This document shows positions 8,409 through 16,565 of a stretch of DNA of 64,000 nucleotides, piece by piece. Both the position numbers and the translations under genes were made by a program. Origin of the DNA: Bacteroidales bacterium (GTDB lineage: Bacteria > Bacteroidota > Bacteroidia > Bacteroidales > WCHB1-69). Below the pieces are notes generated by a model that worked only from the letters and a program-made list of their open reading frames with translations, did not search any database and had not been told where the DNA came from. Where the stretch lies: the NCBI GenBank assembly GCA_017554325.1, contig JAFZIP010000020.1:1-64000 (forward strand), read 5' to 3'. The number at the start of each line of letters is the position of its first letter. The first letter of the stretch is position 1.

Positions 8409-9587
8409 TTACTCTAAACATCCGGCATGAGAAGCAGCAGTCGGTCTCATCTTCAGTACCACAATCTCGGCATCCGTGCCGATTCTGACAGGTGCTCCTG
8501 AAGAGCCTGCACCACCCGTTACATAATATTGGGTGGCACCCCGTTTCTCATAGCCGTAATACAGTTTACCCTTCATCCAACTGCCGAAGCGGCCCCAAAG
8601 GTTCAACGGCACCACCTGCCCGTTGTGCTGGTGTCCCGACAACTGGATGTCCGCGCCACAACGTTCAGCGGATGCCATGCCGTTAGGATTATGATCCATG
8701 ACAATAACCGGCATGTCCGGCGGAATATCGGCCATCAGGGTTTCCAACGTAGCCCGTTTGCGGTTGGTGGTATCATCGCGGCCTATTAAAGCCAATCGAT
8801 TATCCACAAAGACCACCGAATCTTCCAGTACCGTAAAATGCCATTTATCCAAAAGTCCCCGGTACTCCGGGTTGTTATTGTGCGGATATCCGTGATAGTA
8901 CTCATGATTCCCATTGACAAGAAAAATCCCTTTTTCGGCGTGAAGCCGGCCAAGGGCAGCACCATACCCCATTTTCTCCACATCGCGCCAGTCAATCACA
9001 AATTGGTCGCCCAGCATGAGTACAAGGTCCGGCTTCAGCTGGTTGATAGTCTCAACGCGCTGCTGTAGGGTACTGGCCGACATGGTGCCGATATGCAGGT
9101 CACTGACCACCACTATGCGCCAATCAGGCACAGGCTTGTCCACCTCCATAGTCACGGTTTTCACCACAGGATGCTGGAAATGGATAAAACCGTAAGTAAT
9201 CAGAAGAGGCAACGACAGGATGCAGATGCTGTAATAGGCCCGGCGGATTCCGTCCATCCGGCTTTGTTTCCATGCCCGGCCTTTCGGAAAAGCATGCAAA
9301 GCCAGGCGAACAGCGTCCAAGGCAAGGATGAAGACGAGCATATAGAACACGAAAATCACCCAGGTGTAATTCACGGCCTGCAGGGGCAGGTACCACGCGC
9401 CTGCGTTGTGTGTACGCAGTATCATCACAAAGATGAAGAACGCGGACATGAAGCCCACAAGGCCACAGGCGATTTTCCGCAGCCAAGCCCGGTTAGTAAC
9501 CTGGAGCAAACGGTACAACACAAATGCCGAGCCAGCCAGGAATTCGGTAGTCGTAAGGCAGAGGTGAAAAATTTTCAGAGCATCCAC
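8409..9587 (-). CDS. Membrane-anchored metallophosphoesterase (YkuE/YaeI-like)
   Basis: 392 residues from a GTG at 9587. The frame extends to a TTG at 9620, but that codon overlaps the -7 box (9618-9625), so the GTG, 24-30 bases after the likely transcription start, is preferred; an ATG further in would lose membrane helices. Four to five N-terminal membrane segments are followed by a calcineurin-like phosphoesterase with all metal-ligand motifs: SDLHIG, LGDQF, GNHEYYHG, DHNPNG and SGHQHNGQ. YkuE/YaeI relatives act on lipid-linked phosphates such as UDP-diacylglucosamine or phosphatidylglycerol-type lipids; the substrate here is not known. Confidence 0.85.
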   Translation of the reverse strand: MDALKIFHLCLTTTEFLAGSAFVLYRLLQVTNRAWLRKIACGLVGFMSAFFIFVMILRTHNAGAWYLPLQAVNYTWVIFVFYMLVFILALDAVRLALHAFPKGRAWKQSRMDGIRRAYYSICILSLPLLITYGFIHFQHPVVKTVTMEVDKPVPDWRIVVVSDLHIGTMSASTLQQRVETINQLKPDLVLMLGDQFVIDWRDVEKMGYGAALGRLHAEKGIFLVNGNHEYYHGYPHNNNPEYRGLLDKWHFTVLEDSVVFVDNRLALIGRDDTTNRKRATLETLMADIPPDMPVIVMDHNPNGMASAERCGADIQLSGHQHNGQVVPLNLWGRFGSWMKGKLYYGYEKRGATQYYVTGGAGSSGAPVRIGTDAEIVVLKMRPTAASHAGCLE

Positions 9588-9617
9588 AGCACAGGGAGAT
9601 TGGGGTTCGATGTGCCG

Positions 9618-9625
9618 CAAAAATA
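9618..9625 (-). promoter_or_regulatory. -7 box TATTTTTG for the metallophosphoesterase
   Basis: Consensus -7 box. It overlaps the most upstream in-frame TTG and so argues for a downstream start codon. Confidence 0.6.
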
Positions 9626-9697
9626 CATTTTTTTACTGACTAGTTGACGGCAGATGCGGGCATTGCATTTTGGACAACTCCATATCCGAAAATTTTC

Positions 9698-9705
9698 TAT
9701 ATTTG
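9698..9705 (+). promoter_or_regulatory. -7 box TATATTTG for rocD
   Basis: Consensus -7 box 53 bases upstream of the ATG at 9759; a TTTG at 9669-9672 could be the -33 element. Confidence 0.7.
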
Positions 9706-9758
9706 CACCCTCCTTTTTGAATTCATTAACAACAACAATAACTTAAATTTCATGTATT

Positions 9759-10985
9759 ATGGTAGAAAAAATTACATCCAGCCAGCAGGCAATTGATATG
9801 GAAGCCAGATACGGCGCCCATAACTATCATCCGTTAGACGTGGTCATCTCCCGTGGCCAGGGACCGTTCGTATGGGACGTGGAAGGCAAGAAATACTACG
9901 ATTTCCTCTCCGCCTACTCCGCCGTGAACCAGGGTCACTGCCACCCCAAGATCGTGGGTGCCATGATGGACCAGTGCCAGAAAGTTTGTCTGACCTCCCG
10001 TGCTTTCTACAACGACTGCCTCGGACCGTTCGAGAAATACGTCACCGAGACTTTCGGTTATGACAAGGTTCTGCCGATGAACTCCGGCGCAGAGGCTGAC
10101 GAGACCGCACTGAAGCTCGCCCGCCGCTGGGGTTACGACAAGAAAGGTCTGCCCGAGAACCAGGCCAAGATCATTGTCTGCGAAGGCAACTTCCACGGCC
10201 GTACCATCACCATCATCTCCCTCTCCATCGATCCTGACGCTTACGCAGGATTCGGTCCGTTCACCCCGGGTTTCATCAAGATCCCGTACAACGACGTTGA
10301 CGCCCTTGCAAAAGCTCTCGAAGATCCCATGGTGTGCGGTTTCCTCGTGGAGCCCATCCAAGGCGAGGCTGGCGTATATGTACCCGATGAAGGTTATCTG
10401 AAGAAATGCTACGATCTCTGTAAGGCTCACAACGTTCTGTTCATGGCTGATGAGGTGCAAACCGGTATCGCCCGTACGGGTAAGATGCTGGCCTGCGACC
10501 ACGAAGGTGTGCGTCCTGACATCCTCATCCTCGGCAAGGCCCTCTCTGGCGGTACCATGCCTGTTTCTGCCGTGTTGGCTGACGACGACATCATGCTGAA
10601 CATCAAGCCGGGCGAGCACGGTTCCACCTTCGGCGGCAACCCGATTGCCTGCCGCGTGGGTATCGCAGCCCTCGAAGTGGTGAAAGAGGAAAAACTCGCC
10701 GAACGTGCCGAATACCTTGGCAAGATCTTCCGCGACGAGATGAACAAGGTGAACAGCCCGCTCATCAAACAAGTGCGCGGTAAAGGTTTGCTCAACGCCA
10801 TCATCATCCAACCCACCAACGGCAAAGAGGCTTGGGATGTGTGCGTGAAGATGAAAGAGCTGGGCGTGCTCGCCAAACCGACTCACCAGCACATCATCCG
10901 CTTCGCTCCTCCATTGGTCATCACCGAAGAGGAACTCCGGGACGCCATCGCGAAGATCAAAGAAGCAATTCTTTCTTTCGAATAA
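9759..10985 (+). CDS. rocD: Ornithine--oxo-acid aminotransferase
   Basis: 408 residues. This PLP enzyme moves the delta-amino group of ornithine to 2-oxoglutarate, giving glutamate semialdehyde. The [13 protein letters not shown] start, [32 protein letters not shown] and the PLP lysine in LGKALSGG (about residue 260) match ornithine aminotransferase better than acetylornithine or GABA aminotransferases. It is a single-gene unit bounded by its own -7 box and a strong terminator. With the carbamate kinase and ornithine carbamoyltransferase 30 kb away it fits arginine/ornithine fermentation. Confidence 0.93.
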   Translation: MVEKITSSQQAIDMEARYGAHNYHPLDVVISRGQGPFVWDVEGKKYYDFLSAYSAVNQGHCHPKIVGAMMDQCQKVCLTSRAFYNDCLGPFEKYVTETFGYDKVLPMNSGAEADETALKLARRWGYDKKGLPENQAKIIVCEGNFHGRTITIISLSIDPDAYAGFGPFTPGFIKIPYNDVDALAKALEDPMVCGFLVEPIQGEAGVYVPDEGYLKKCYDLCKAHNVLFMADEVQTGIARTGKMLACDHEGVRPDILILGKALSGGTMPVSAVLADDDIMLNIKPGEHGSTFGGNPIACRVGIAALEVVKEEKLAERAEYLGKIFRDEMNKVNSPLIKQVRGKGLLNAIIIQPTNGKEAWDVCVKMKELGVLAKPTHQHIIRFAPPLVITEEELRDAIAKIKEAILSFE

Positions 10986-11011
10986 CATTCTTATTCTACA
11001 TAACAAAGAAG

Positions 11012-11036
11012 AAAAACGGGGCTGCGCCCCGTTTTT
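11012..11036 (+). terminator. Rho-independent terminator after rocD
   Basis: Eleven-pair stem AAAAACGGGGC/GCCCCGTTTTT with a 3-base loop, the T-run forming the 3' arm. Confidence 0.9.
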
Positions 11037-11060
11037 CTTTTCACCATTCAAAAAAAGCAC

Positions 11061-11068
11061 TATCTTTG
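11061..11068 (+). promoter_or_regulatory. -7 box TATCTTTG for the exported 510-aa protein
   Basis: Exact consensus 30 bases upstream of the ATG at 11099, just after the rocD terminator. Confidence 0.75.
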
Positions 11069-11098
11069 TGCCAATTATTCACTTAAAATCAAAACATC

Positions 11099-12631
11099 AT
11101 GAAAAAGACAATTCTTCTTTGCATCGGAATTTTCATCACCCTGTCTGCGTTTTCACAACAGAAATTCCTGCTGAAATCGCCGCAAAACGCGTGGCTAATG
11201 CGCAACTCTATCAACGGGATTCCTATCGCGCAAGATGACAACAACAACTACTACTTCGCCAACGCCCGCCCGAATTCGATAAGCAAGCCCAAAAGCTACA
11301 CCGACCACATCTACACCATAGAAAAAGACAATCTTACTGTCAAAGATATGGCTGTCACCGTTTCGGGAATGCATACCTTCTTGGGGGCGCTCAACACCGA
11401 CGATCAGATTGTCACCCTCTACCAAAGTATGAACAAGAAAGGGGATGTGGTGAATTTTTCCATCGGAACGCTCAACAAGAGCGAAAGTGAAGTTTCCGTT
11501 ACGGACATCAACTCCGTGAGCACAACTGCAAACCCGCACTTCTGGCCGGAATTCAAGACCGCCACCTCGCCCAACGGCAAGATGCTGGCCTCTCTGGTCA
11601 CCGTTACAGGCAAAAACAGCCAGCTTGAAAACCTGTTCGCCGTGGTGGTGGACAGTCAGGGCGAATTTGTATGGAGCGGAGCCGTGACCCCGAAATTCAG
11701 CGGCGAGGCCTTTTCGCTGGGTGACATCACCGTGGACAACAATGGAGACCTCTACATTCCGGCTTACACCTGCAACGTGAGGGGCAAGAAAGTATCTGAT
11801 GTGCAGTTTCTGGTTATCAAGACCAATGGTGACGGATCGCAGACCTACTCCGCCGACCTTACCTTCGGCAAACCCCAGAACTTCATCGCCAAAGTGCTCT
11901 CGGACGGCAATCTGGCTATTGGTGGTTTTTTCACCGACACTTACGAGGACATCATGACCCAGTCGAACGGCTACTTCTTCTACACCTTCGACACCAAACA
12001 AGAGAATTTCTCTTCCGGCAACAGTTTCGATTTCAGCAGCAACTACGCGCAAAAGAAAGCGCCTGCGCGCCTGGCATGGGTGCTCGGCAACCAACAGTAT
12101 TCCATTGCCGCCCTCAAAATGTTTGAGTTGGAGAACGGCGCCATTGTGCTTTGCGGCGAGCACCAGTTTGTGAAGGCCATCCGCGACATGAACACCAACA
12201 GCACCACGTATCAGCTTCTGACTAAGAACATTCTGGCAGCCACCCTTCGCACTGACGGGACAACAGACTTCTCCATGATCGACAAGCAGCAGATCGGCGG
12301 CGGCGCCATCCTTCCCGACGACTGGCTTCTCAATAACATATCCTACTCTGCCATCGCAAATGGCAACGACATGTACTTCCTTTTTAATGACAACCCCAAA
12401 AACGTACCCTACCCCGGAAGCGGAGCGGTGTGCAACATGGGTGGTCTGAAAATGAACACTGAAGCCAAATGTGTGCTTATGAGGCTTGCACCAGACCAGG
12501 AAGTCACCCAGCAGGTGCTACCCAACGGAGACCAAGTGATGCGTGCTATCGAGTTTTCCGACAATGAGCACATCTATGTTTCCGGAATCAACAAGAACGG
12601 ATTGAGCATCAACAAGTTCAGCTTAAAATAG
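11099..12631 (+). CDS. Exported protein of unknown function, 510 aa
   Basis: 510 residues with a clear Sec signal peptide (MKKTILLCIGIFITLSAFSQ, cleavage about residue 20). No family is recognised. The body has repeated beta-strand-like segments with aromatic/Asp patterns (for example DNNNYYFANA, VDNNGDLYIPAY, LSDGNLAIGGFF, NDMYFLFND) spaced as in beta-propeller or delta-60-type repeats. A beta-propeller in the periplasm or at the cell surface is therefore likely, but this is inference. No T9SS sorting domain and no catalytic motif is visible. It has its own promoter and a terminator region, so it is monocistronic. Confidence 0.65.
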   Translation: MKKTILLCIGIFITLSAFSQQKFLLKSPQNAWLMRNSINGIPIAQDDNNNYYFANARPNSISKPKSYTDHIYTIEKDNLTVKDMAVTVSGMHTFLGALNTDDQIVTLYQSMNKKGDVVNFSIGTLNKSESEVSVTDINSVSTTANPHFWPEFKTATSPNGKMLASLVTVTGKNSQLENLFAVVVDSQGEFVWSGAVTPKFSGEAFSLGDITVDNNGDLYIPAYTCNVRGKKVSDVQFLVIKTNGDGSQTYSADLTFGKPQNFIAKVLSDGNLAIGGFFTDTYEDIMTQSNGYFFYTFDTKQENFSSGNSFDFSSNYAQKKAPARLAWVLGNQQYSIAALKMFELENGAIVLCGEHQFVKAIRDMNTNSTTYQLLTKNILAATLRTDGTTDFSMIDKQQIGGGAILPDDWLLNNISYSAIANGNDMYFLFNDNPKNVPYPGSGAVCNMGGLKMNTEAKCVLMRLAPDQEVTQQVLPNGDQVMRAIEFSDNEHIYVSGINKNGLSINKFSLK

Positions 12632-12636
12632 AATCA

Positions 12637-12665
12637 GCCGGAAAGTAGATAAACTTCTTTCCGGC
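12637..12665 (+). terminator. Hairpin after the 510-aa protein gene
   Basis: GCCGGAAAG/CTTTCCGGC, 9 pairs with an 11-base loop, followed only by a mixed CGATTTTCC; probably part of a two-hairpin termination region. Confidence 0.5.
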
Positions 12666-12678
12666 CGATTTTCCAATG

Positions 12679-12710
12679 CCACGCCGTTTTCACGACGTGG
12701 TTTTTTTTTT
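12679..12710 (+). terminator. Second hairpin with T10
   Basis: CCACG/CGTGG stem with an inner CG/CG extension and a run of ten T (12701-12710). It terminates plus-strand transcription before the convergent ddh gene. Confidence 0.75.
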
Positions 12711-12716
12711 GAAAAA

Positions 12717-13577
12717 TCACACAAGACTGCGTATGAGTTGCTCCTCGCTACCTGGCAACAGGTAGATAGGCGGAATCTCGATCATGGTGAACGCGCCGTG
12801 GCGCTGTTCGGCCTTCATGCGCACGGCAGCGCGCGCGCACGACACGAGCACCTGTCCCGTGAGCGCAGGGTTGTTGATCTCCATGTCGAACTCAAACCGC
12901 TGGTTATGGGTGTCCCCGCTCACACCGGAGCGCGTCAGGTGCACGCCATGCGCCACATTGTTGAGCGCATCGATGGAGGGCACCGGAATTACATGGGTCT
13001 CGTCATGGGCAAAATAGTCATCCTGCAGCAGCAGTTTCTCCACAGTGGCAAAGTCGGCGCCGTCTGCCAGTTCAATATAGACCATACGGCGGTGAATGCC
13101 TGTGCCTAACGGGATGGTCATCGAGAGGGCGTCCTTCACGCCGGGGATGGCCTTGGCGGCCACGGTGTGACCCATGCTGCGGCCAGGGCCGAAGTTGGTG
13201 TATGTGATGCCCTTCGGGGCAAGCGCCAACAACAGGGCGCGCACCATGGAGTCGGAGCCCGGATCCCAGCCAGCGGCGATGATGCTGACCGCCTGCTGCT
13301 CCTTCGCGATGGGAGCCAGACGCTTGCGCAGGTCGAAGATCTGCCCATGAATGTCAAAACTATCGACAGTGGAGATGCCCTTGCGCAGCAACGTCTCAGC
13401 AAACGCAGGGACTTCTCGGGTGGGCGTGCAGAGCGCGGCCACATCGGCGTCCAAAGCATCCAAGTTGTCGTTATGATGGTAAATTCCGGCCAACTGCATG
13501 TCGTCAGCGGCCAAGACGGCCTGTTCCACGGCCTTTCCTATGTTGCCATAGCCTATGATTGCGATTCTAGTTTTCAT
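12717..13577 (-). CDS. ddh: meso-Diaminopimelate D-dehydrogenase
   Basis: 286 residues. NADPH-dependent enzyme converting tetrahydrodipicolinate plus ammonia directly to meso-diaminopimelate, for lysine and peptidoglycan, or the reverse. The N-terminal Rossmann motif is IIGYGNIGKAV (residues 6-16). AAGWDPGSDSMVRAL and FGPGRSMGHTVAAK are the diagnostic substrate-loop motifs of Ddh. The length is 40 residues shorter than Corynebacterium Ddh and matches the Bacteroidales type. Monocistronic with its own -7 box. Confidence 0.92.
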   Translation of the reverse strand: MKTRIAIIGYGNIGKAVEQAVLAADDMQLAGIYHHNDNLDALDADVAALCTPTREVPAFAETLLRKGISTVDSFDIHGQIFDLRKRLAPIAKEQQAVSIIAAGWDPGSDSMVRALLLALAPKGITYTNFGPGRSMGHTVAAKAIPGVKDALSMTIPLGTGIHRRMVYIELADGADFATVEKLLLQDDYFAHDETHVIPVPSIDALNNVAHGVHLTRSGVSGDTHNQRFEFDMEINNPALTGQVLVSCARAAVRMKAEQRHGAFTMIEIPPIYLLPGSEEQLIRSLV

Positions 13578-13598
13578 ATCATTGAAAAATTAAAGGCG

Positions 13599-13606
13599 CA
13601 AAAATA
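13599..13606 (-). promoter_or_regulatory. -7 box TATTTTTG for ddh
   Basis: Exact consensus 22 bases upstream of the ATG at 13577. Confidence 0.75.
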
Positions 13607-13663
13607 ACACTTTATACAGTATTTCAAATTATCGTCCCTGTTTTCCCATTCCACATTCCACTA

Positions 13664-14149
13664 TTAACGTTTGTTCTTCACAATCTGGAATGTCTTCAAT
13701 AAACGTTTCTCGTCCATCACACGCAATTGATAGATGGTGGATGGATATTCAGAGACATCCATGCGGGTGAGCAAGTCGGTAACTGTGAACACCTTGACCA
13801 GTCGGCCATTGTTGTCATACAGCTGGGCGGTCAGGCCGTGCTCGGGAATCTCAAAATTCGAGATGCGCAAGTTCACGTAGTCAAGGGTCGGATTGGGGAA
13901 CAGGACAGCCTCCAACTGGATGCCGGGATAATCATTCACACCCACAGTTGAGATTTCGTACGGCTGCTGCACACCTTCGATTATGTACTTGCCTGTGGAT
14001 TCCATCCGCTGGTCGGCAATCTGACCCACGGTATAAGTGGCAGAACCGCCATTCCCAGAAGCCGTGCCACCGGCAGGTACCACGGCGGATTGTCCAAATA
14101 AAGATACTGTTAACACACTGAAAAACAATATTAAGGAAATCTTTTTCAT
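13664..14149 (-). CDS. Small T9SS-sorted secreted protein
   Basis: 161 residues from the ATG at 14149 (MKKISLILF...); an upstream TTG is rejected. A signal peptide ends at LFGQ (about residue 20). The middle part, PAGGTASGNGG followed by ATYTVGQI and GVQQPYEIS, is the short beta-rich module common in Bacteroidales secreted proteins. The last 80 residues are a type IX secretion (Por) sorting domain: LFPNPTLDYVNL, AQLYDNNGRLV, YQLRV, KTFQIVK. It should be exported to the cell surface by the T9SS. Function unknown. Own -7 box at 14179. Confidence 0.8.
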   Translation of the reverse strand: MKKISLILFFSVLTVSLFGQSAVVPAGGTASGNGGSATYTVGQIADQRMESTGKYIIEGVQQPYEISTVGVNDYPGIQLEAVLFPNPTLDYVNLRISNFEIPEHGLTAQLYDNNGRLVKVFTVTDLLTRMDVSEYPSTIYQLRVMDEKRLLKTFQIVKNKR

Positions 14150-14178
14150 AACTATTATAACGTTTTTTTCCAAGACCG

Positions 14179-14186
14179 CAAATATA
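14179..14186 (-). promoter_or_regulatory. -7 box TATATTTG for the small T9SS protein
   Basis: Exact consensus 30 bases upstream of the ATG at 14149. Confidence 0.7.
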
Positions 14187-14282
14187 TAAAAAACGGTCCT
14201 GAATGATGCGTTATAAAAACTGAAATATTATCAACATAATAAACAAACCAAATCTCCCATCTTTCGGGTGAAATTTTTTGTG

Positions 14283-14290
14283 TACCTTTG
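14283..14290 (+). promoter_or_regulatory. -7 box TACCTTTG for the acyl-CoA synthetase
   Basis: Exact consensus 79 bases upstream of the ATG at 14369. Confidence 0.7.
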
Positions 14291-14368
14291 CACCCGAAAA
14301 AATCCCGAGTGGAAAGAATCCTTTCCCTCCTTTTATTCTTTATAAACCTTTAAACTTTACAAACCCTT

Positions 14369-16441
14369 ATGATAAATTCCAAGCTCATAGCTCCCAAGAG
14401 CATCGTGGTGTGCGGTGCATCCAGTGACATTCACAAACCGGGCGGCAAAGCCCTGAAAAACCTGTTGGAAAGCGCCTTCAAGGGCGAAGTCTATGCCGTG
14501 AACCCCAAAGAGGACGAGGTACAGGGCATCAAGTGCTACAAGCAGGTGGAAGACCTGCCGCAGGTCGATTGTGCCATCCTCTGCATCGCAGCCAAGTTCT
14601 GCGCCCATACGGTGGACGTGCTGACGCAGCAGAAGGGAACCCAAGGATTCATCATCGTCAGTGCAGGATTCTCGGAGGAGAACGCCGAGGGCGCTGCCAT
14701 TGAGAAGCACATCGTGGATGCCATCAACGCCGTGGGCGGCTCGCTCATCGGCCCCAACTGTACAGGATTCCTCAACACCAATTACAGCGGCTGCTTCGAC
14801 ACGCCGATTCCGCAACTTGACCCCAAGGGCGTGGATTTCATCACGGGTAGCGGTGCCACCGCTGTGTTCATCAAGGAATACGGCATGAGCAACGGCCTGA
14901 AATTCAATAGTGTATGGGCTGTGGGCAATAGCGCGCAACTCGGCATCGAGGATGTTTTGGAGCATCTGGACGAGACTTTCGACCCTGAAAAGAGCAGCCG
15001 CGTCATCATGCTCTACATGGAGAAGATCGGTGATCCGCAACGTCTGCTGAAACATAGCCGCAACCTCATCAACAAGGGTTGCAAGATTGCAGCCATCAAG
15101 TCGGGAGGTTCAGCTGCCGGCTCGCGTGCGGCCTCGTCGCACACCGGCGCCCTGGCCACCAACGACGCTGCCGTGGATGCCCTGTTCCAGAAAGCCGGCA
15201 TTGTGCGTTGCCACAACCGCCAGGAGCTGACCACTGTCTGCGCAGTTTTCATGCACCCCGAATTGAAAGGTAAACGCTGCGCCGTCATCACCCACGCGGG
15301 CGGTCCCGCCGTGATGCTCACCGACGTGCTGAGCAACGGCGGCATGGAAGTTCCGCCGCTTAAGGATCACCCTGCAAGCCCCGCCCTGCTCTCGAAACTC
15401 TTCGCCGGCTCCTCTGTGGGTAACCCCATCGACTTCCTCGCCACCGGCACCGCCGAGCAACTCGGCTATATCATCGACACGGTCGAGAACGAGTACACCG
15501 ACATTGACTTTTCCGTGGTCATCTTCGGTTCACCGGGTCTTTTCTCCAACAAGGAGGTGTATGACTTGCTTGACGAGAAGATGAAAACTTGCAAAAAGCC
15601 CATCTTCCCCGTGCTGCCCTCCATCATCAACGTGAAGCAGGAGATTGAGGACTTTATCGCCAAAGGACGCATCAACTTCCCCGAGGAGTGTGTGTTGGGC
15701 AACGCTCTTGTCAAAGTCTGGAACACGCCCAAACCGCAGCCCGAGCATGTGGATTTGCCTCAAGTAGATGTGGCCCGCATCCGCAAGACCATCGAGCGCT
15801 GCGAGAGTGGCTATCTGGAGATTGCCGACTACAACGAACTGCTGGATGCTGCCGGCATTTCCCGCAAGAAATCTGTGGAAGTAGATAAGAAAGAAGAAGC
15901 ATTGGCATTCGCCAAAGAGGTGAACTGCGGCAAGGACACCCCGTTAGTGATGAAGGTGGTGGGCCCGCTGCACAAGTCCGACGTGGGCGGCGTTACGCTC
16001 AATGTGAAAGACTTGGACACCGTCAGCAAGGAGTTCGACCGCTTGATGGCCATCAAGGACACTTACGCAGTGGAGATGTACCCGATGCTGGACGGCACGG
16101 ACGTCTATATTGGCGCTATCCGCGACGAGAAGTTCGGCCATCAGATCTTCTTCGGTCTGGGCGGCATCTTCATTGAAGTCTTGAAGGATGTGCAATCCGC
16201 ATTGGCACCGATCACGGCCGACGAAGCCAAGCAAATGCTCACGAAGCTGCGTGGCTACAAGATTCTGCAAGGCGTGCGTGGCCAAGAGCCCGTCAACATT
16301 GATCTCTACGCGGAGCAGGTTGCCCGTGTGAGCGCGCTGGTGCAGGCCGCTCCCGAAATCGTAGAGATGGACCTCAACCCGCTGCTCGGCAACCCGCGCT
16401 ACGTAACCGCCGTGGATGCGAGAATCCGGATTGAGAAGTAG
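14369..16441 (+). CDS. ADP-forming acetyl/acyl-CoA synthetase
   Basis: 690 residues, alpha and beta parts fused. It converts an acyl-CoA plus ADP and phosphate to the acid, CoA and ATP, a fermentative ATP-forming step. Domains in order: CoA-binding Rossmann (1-130, SIVVCGAS), succinyl-CoA-ligase-like flavodoxin folds (150-450), and an ATP-grasp (about 470-690). The phosphorylated His is in SSHTGALA about residue 258. LVMKVVGPLHKSDVGGV and GLGGIFIEVLKD are the ATP-grasp signatures. It could use acetyl-CoA or branched/aryl acyl-CoAs from amino acid breakdown. Own -7 box and strong terminator. Confidence 0.92.
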   Translation: MINSKLIAPKSIVVCGASSDIHKPGGKALKNLLESAFKGEVYAVNPKEDEVQGIKCYKQVEDLPQVDCAILCIAAKFCAHTVDVLTQQKGTQGFIIVSAGFSEENAEGAAIEKHIVDAINAVGGSLIGPNCTGFLNTNYSGCFDTPIPQLDPKGVDFITGSGATAVFIKEYGMSNGLKFNSVWAVGNSAQLGIEDVLEHLDETFDPEKSSRVIMLYMEKIGDPQRLLKHSRNLINKGCKIAAIKSGGSAAGSRAASSHTGALATNDAAVDALFQKAGIVRCHNRQELTTVCAVFMHPELKGKRCAVITHAGGPAVMLTDVLSNGGMEVPPLKDHPASPALLSKLFAGSSVGNPIDFLATGTAEQLGYIIDTVENEYTDIDFSVVIFGSPGLFSNKEVYDLLDEKMKTCKKPIFPVLPSIINVKQEIEDFIAKGRINFPEECVLGNALVKVWNTPKPQPEHVDLPQVDVARIRKTIERCESGYLEIADYNELLDAAGISRKKSVEVDKKEEALAFAKEVNCGKDTPLVMKVVGPLHKSDVGGVTLNVKDLDTVSKEFDRLMAIKDTYAVEMYPMLDGTDVYIGAIRDEKFGHQIFFGLGGIFIEVLKDVQSALAPITADEAKQMLTKLRGYKILQGVRGQEPVNIDLYAEQVARVSALVQAAPEIVEMDLNPLLGNPRYVTAVDARIRIEK

Positions 16442-16462
16442 ATAAACGATTATCAATCAGAG

Positions 16463-16497
16463 ATGAGGGGATGGTTATCCATTCCCTCATTTTTTTT
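16463..16497 (+). terminator. Rho-independent terminator after acyl-CoA synthetase
   Basis: Twelve-pair stem ATGAGGGGATGG/CCATTCCCTCAT with a TTAT loop and T7-8 after it. Confidence 0.9.
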
Positions 16498-16565
16498 ATT
16501 GGCACCTTTGCAATTTTTAACGTCTTCATATCGTTAATTGAAAGTTCATTTTTAATCCGCGTTTT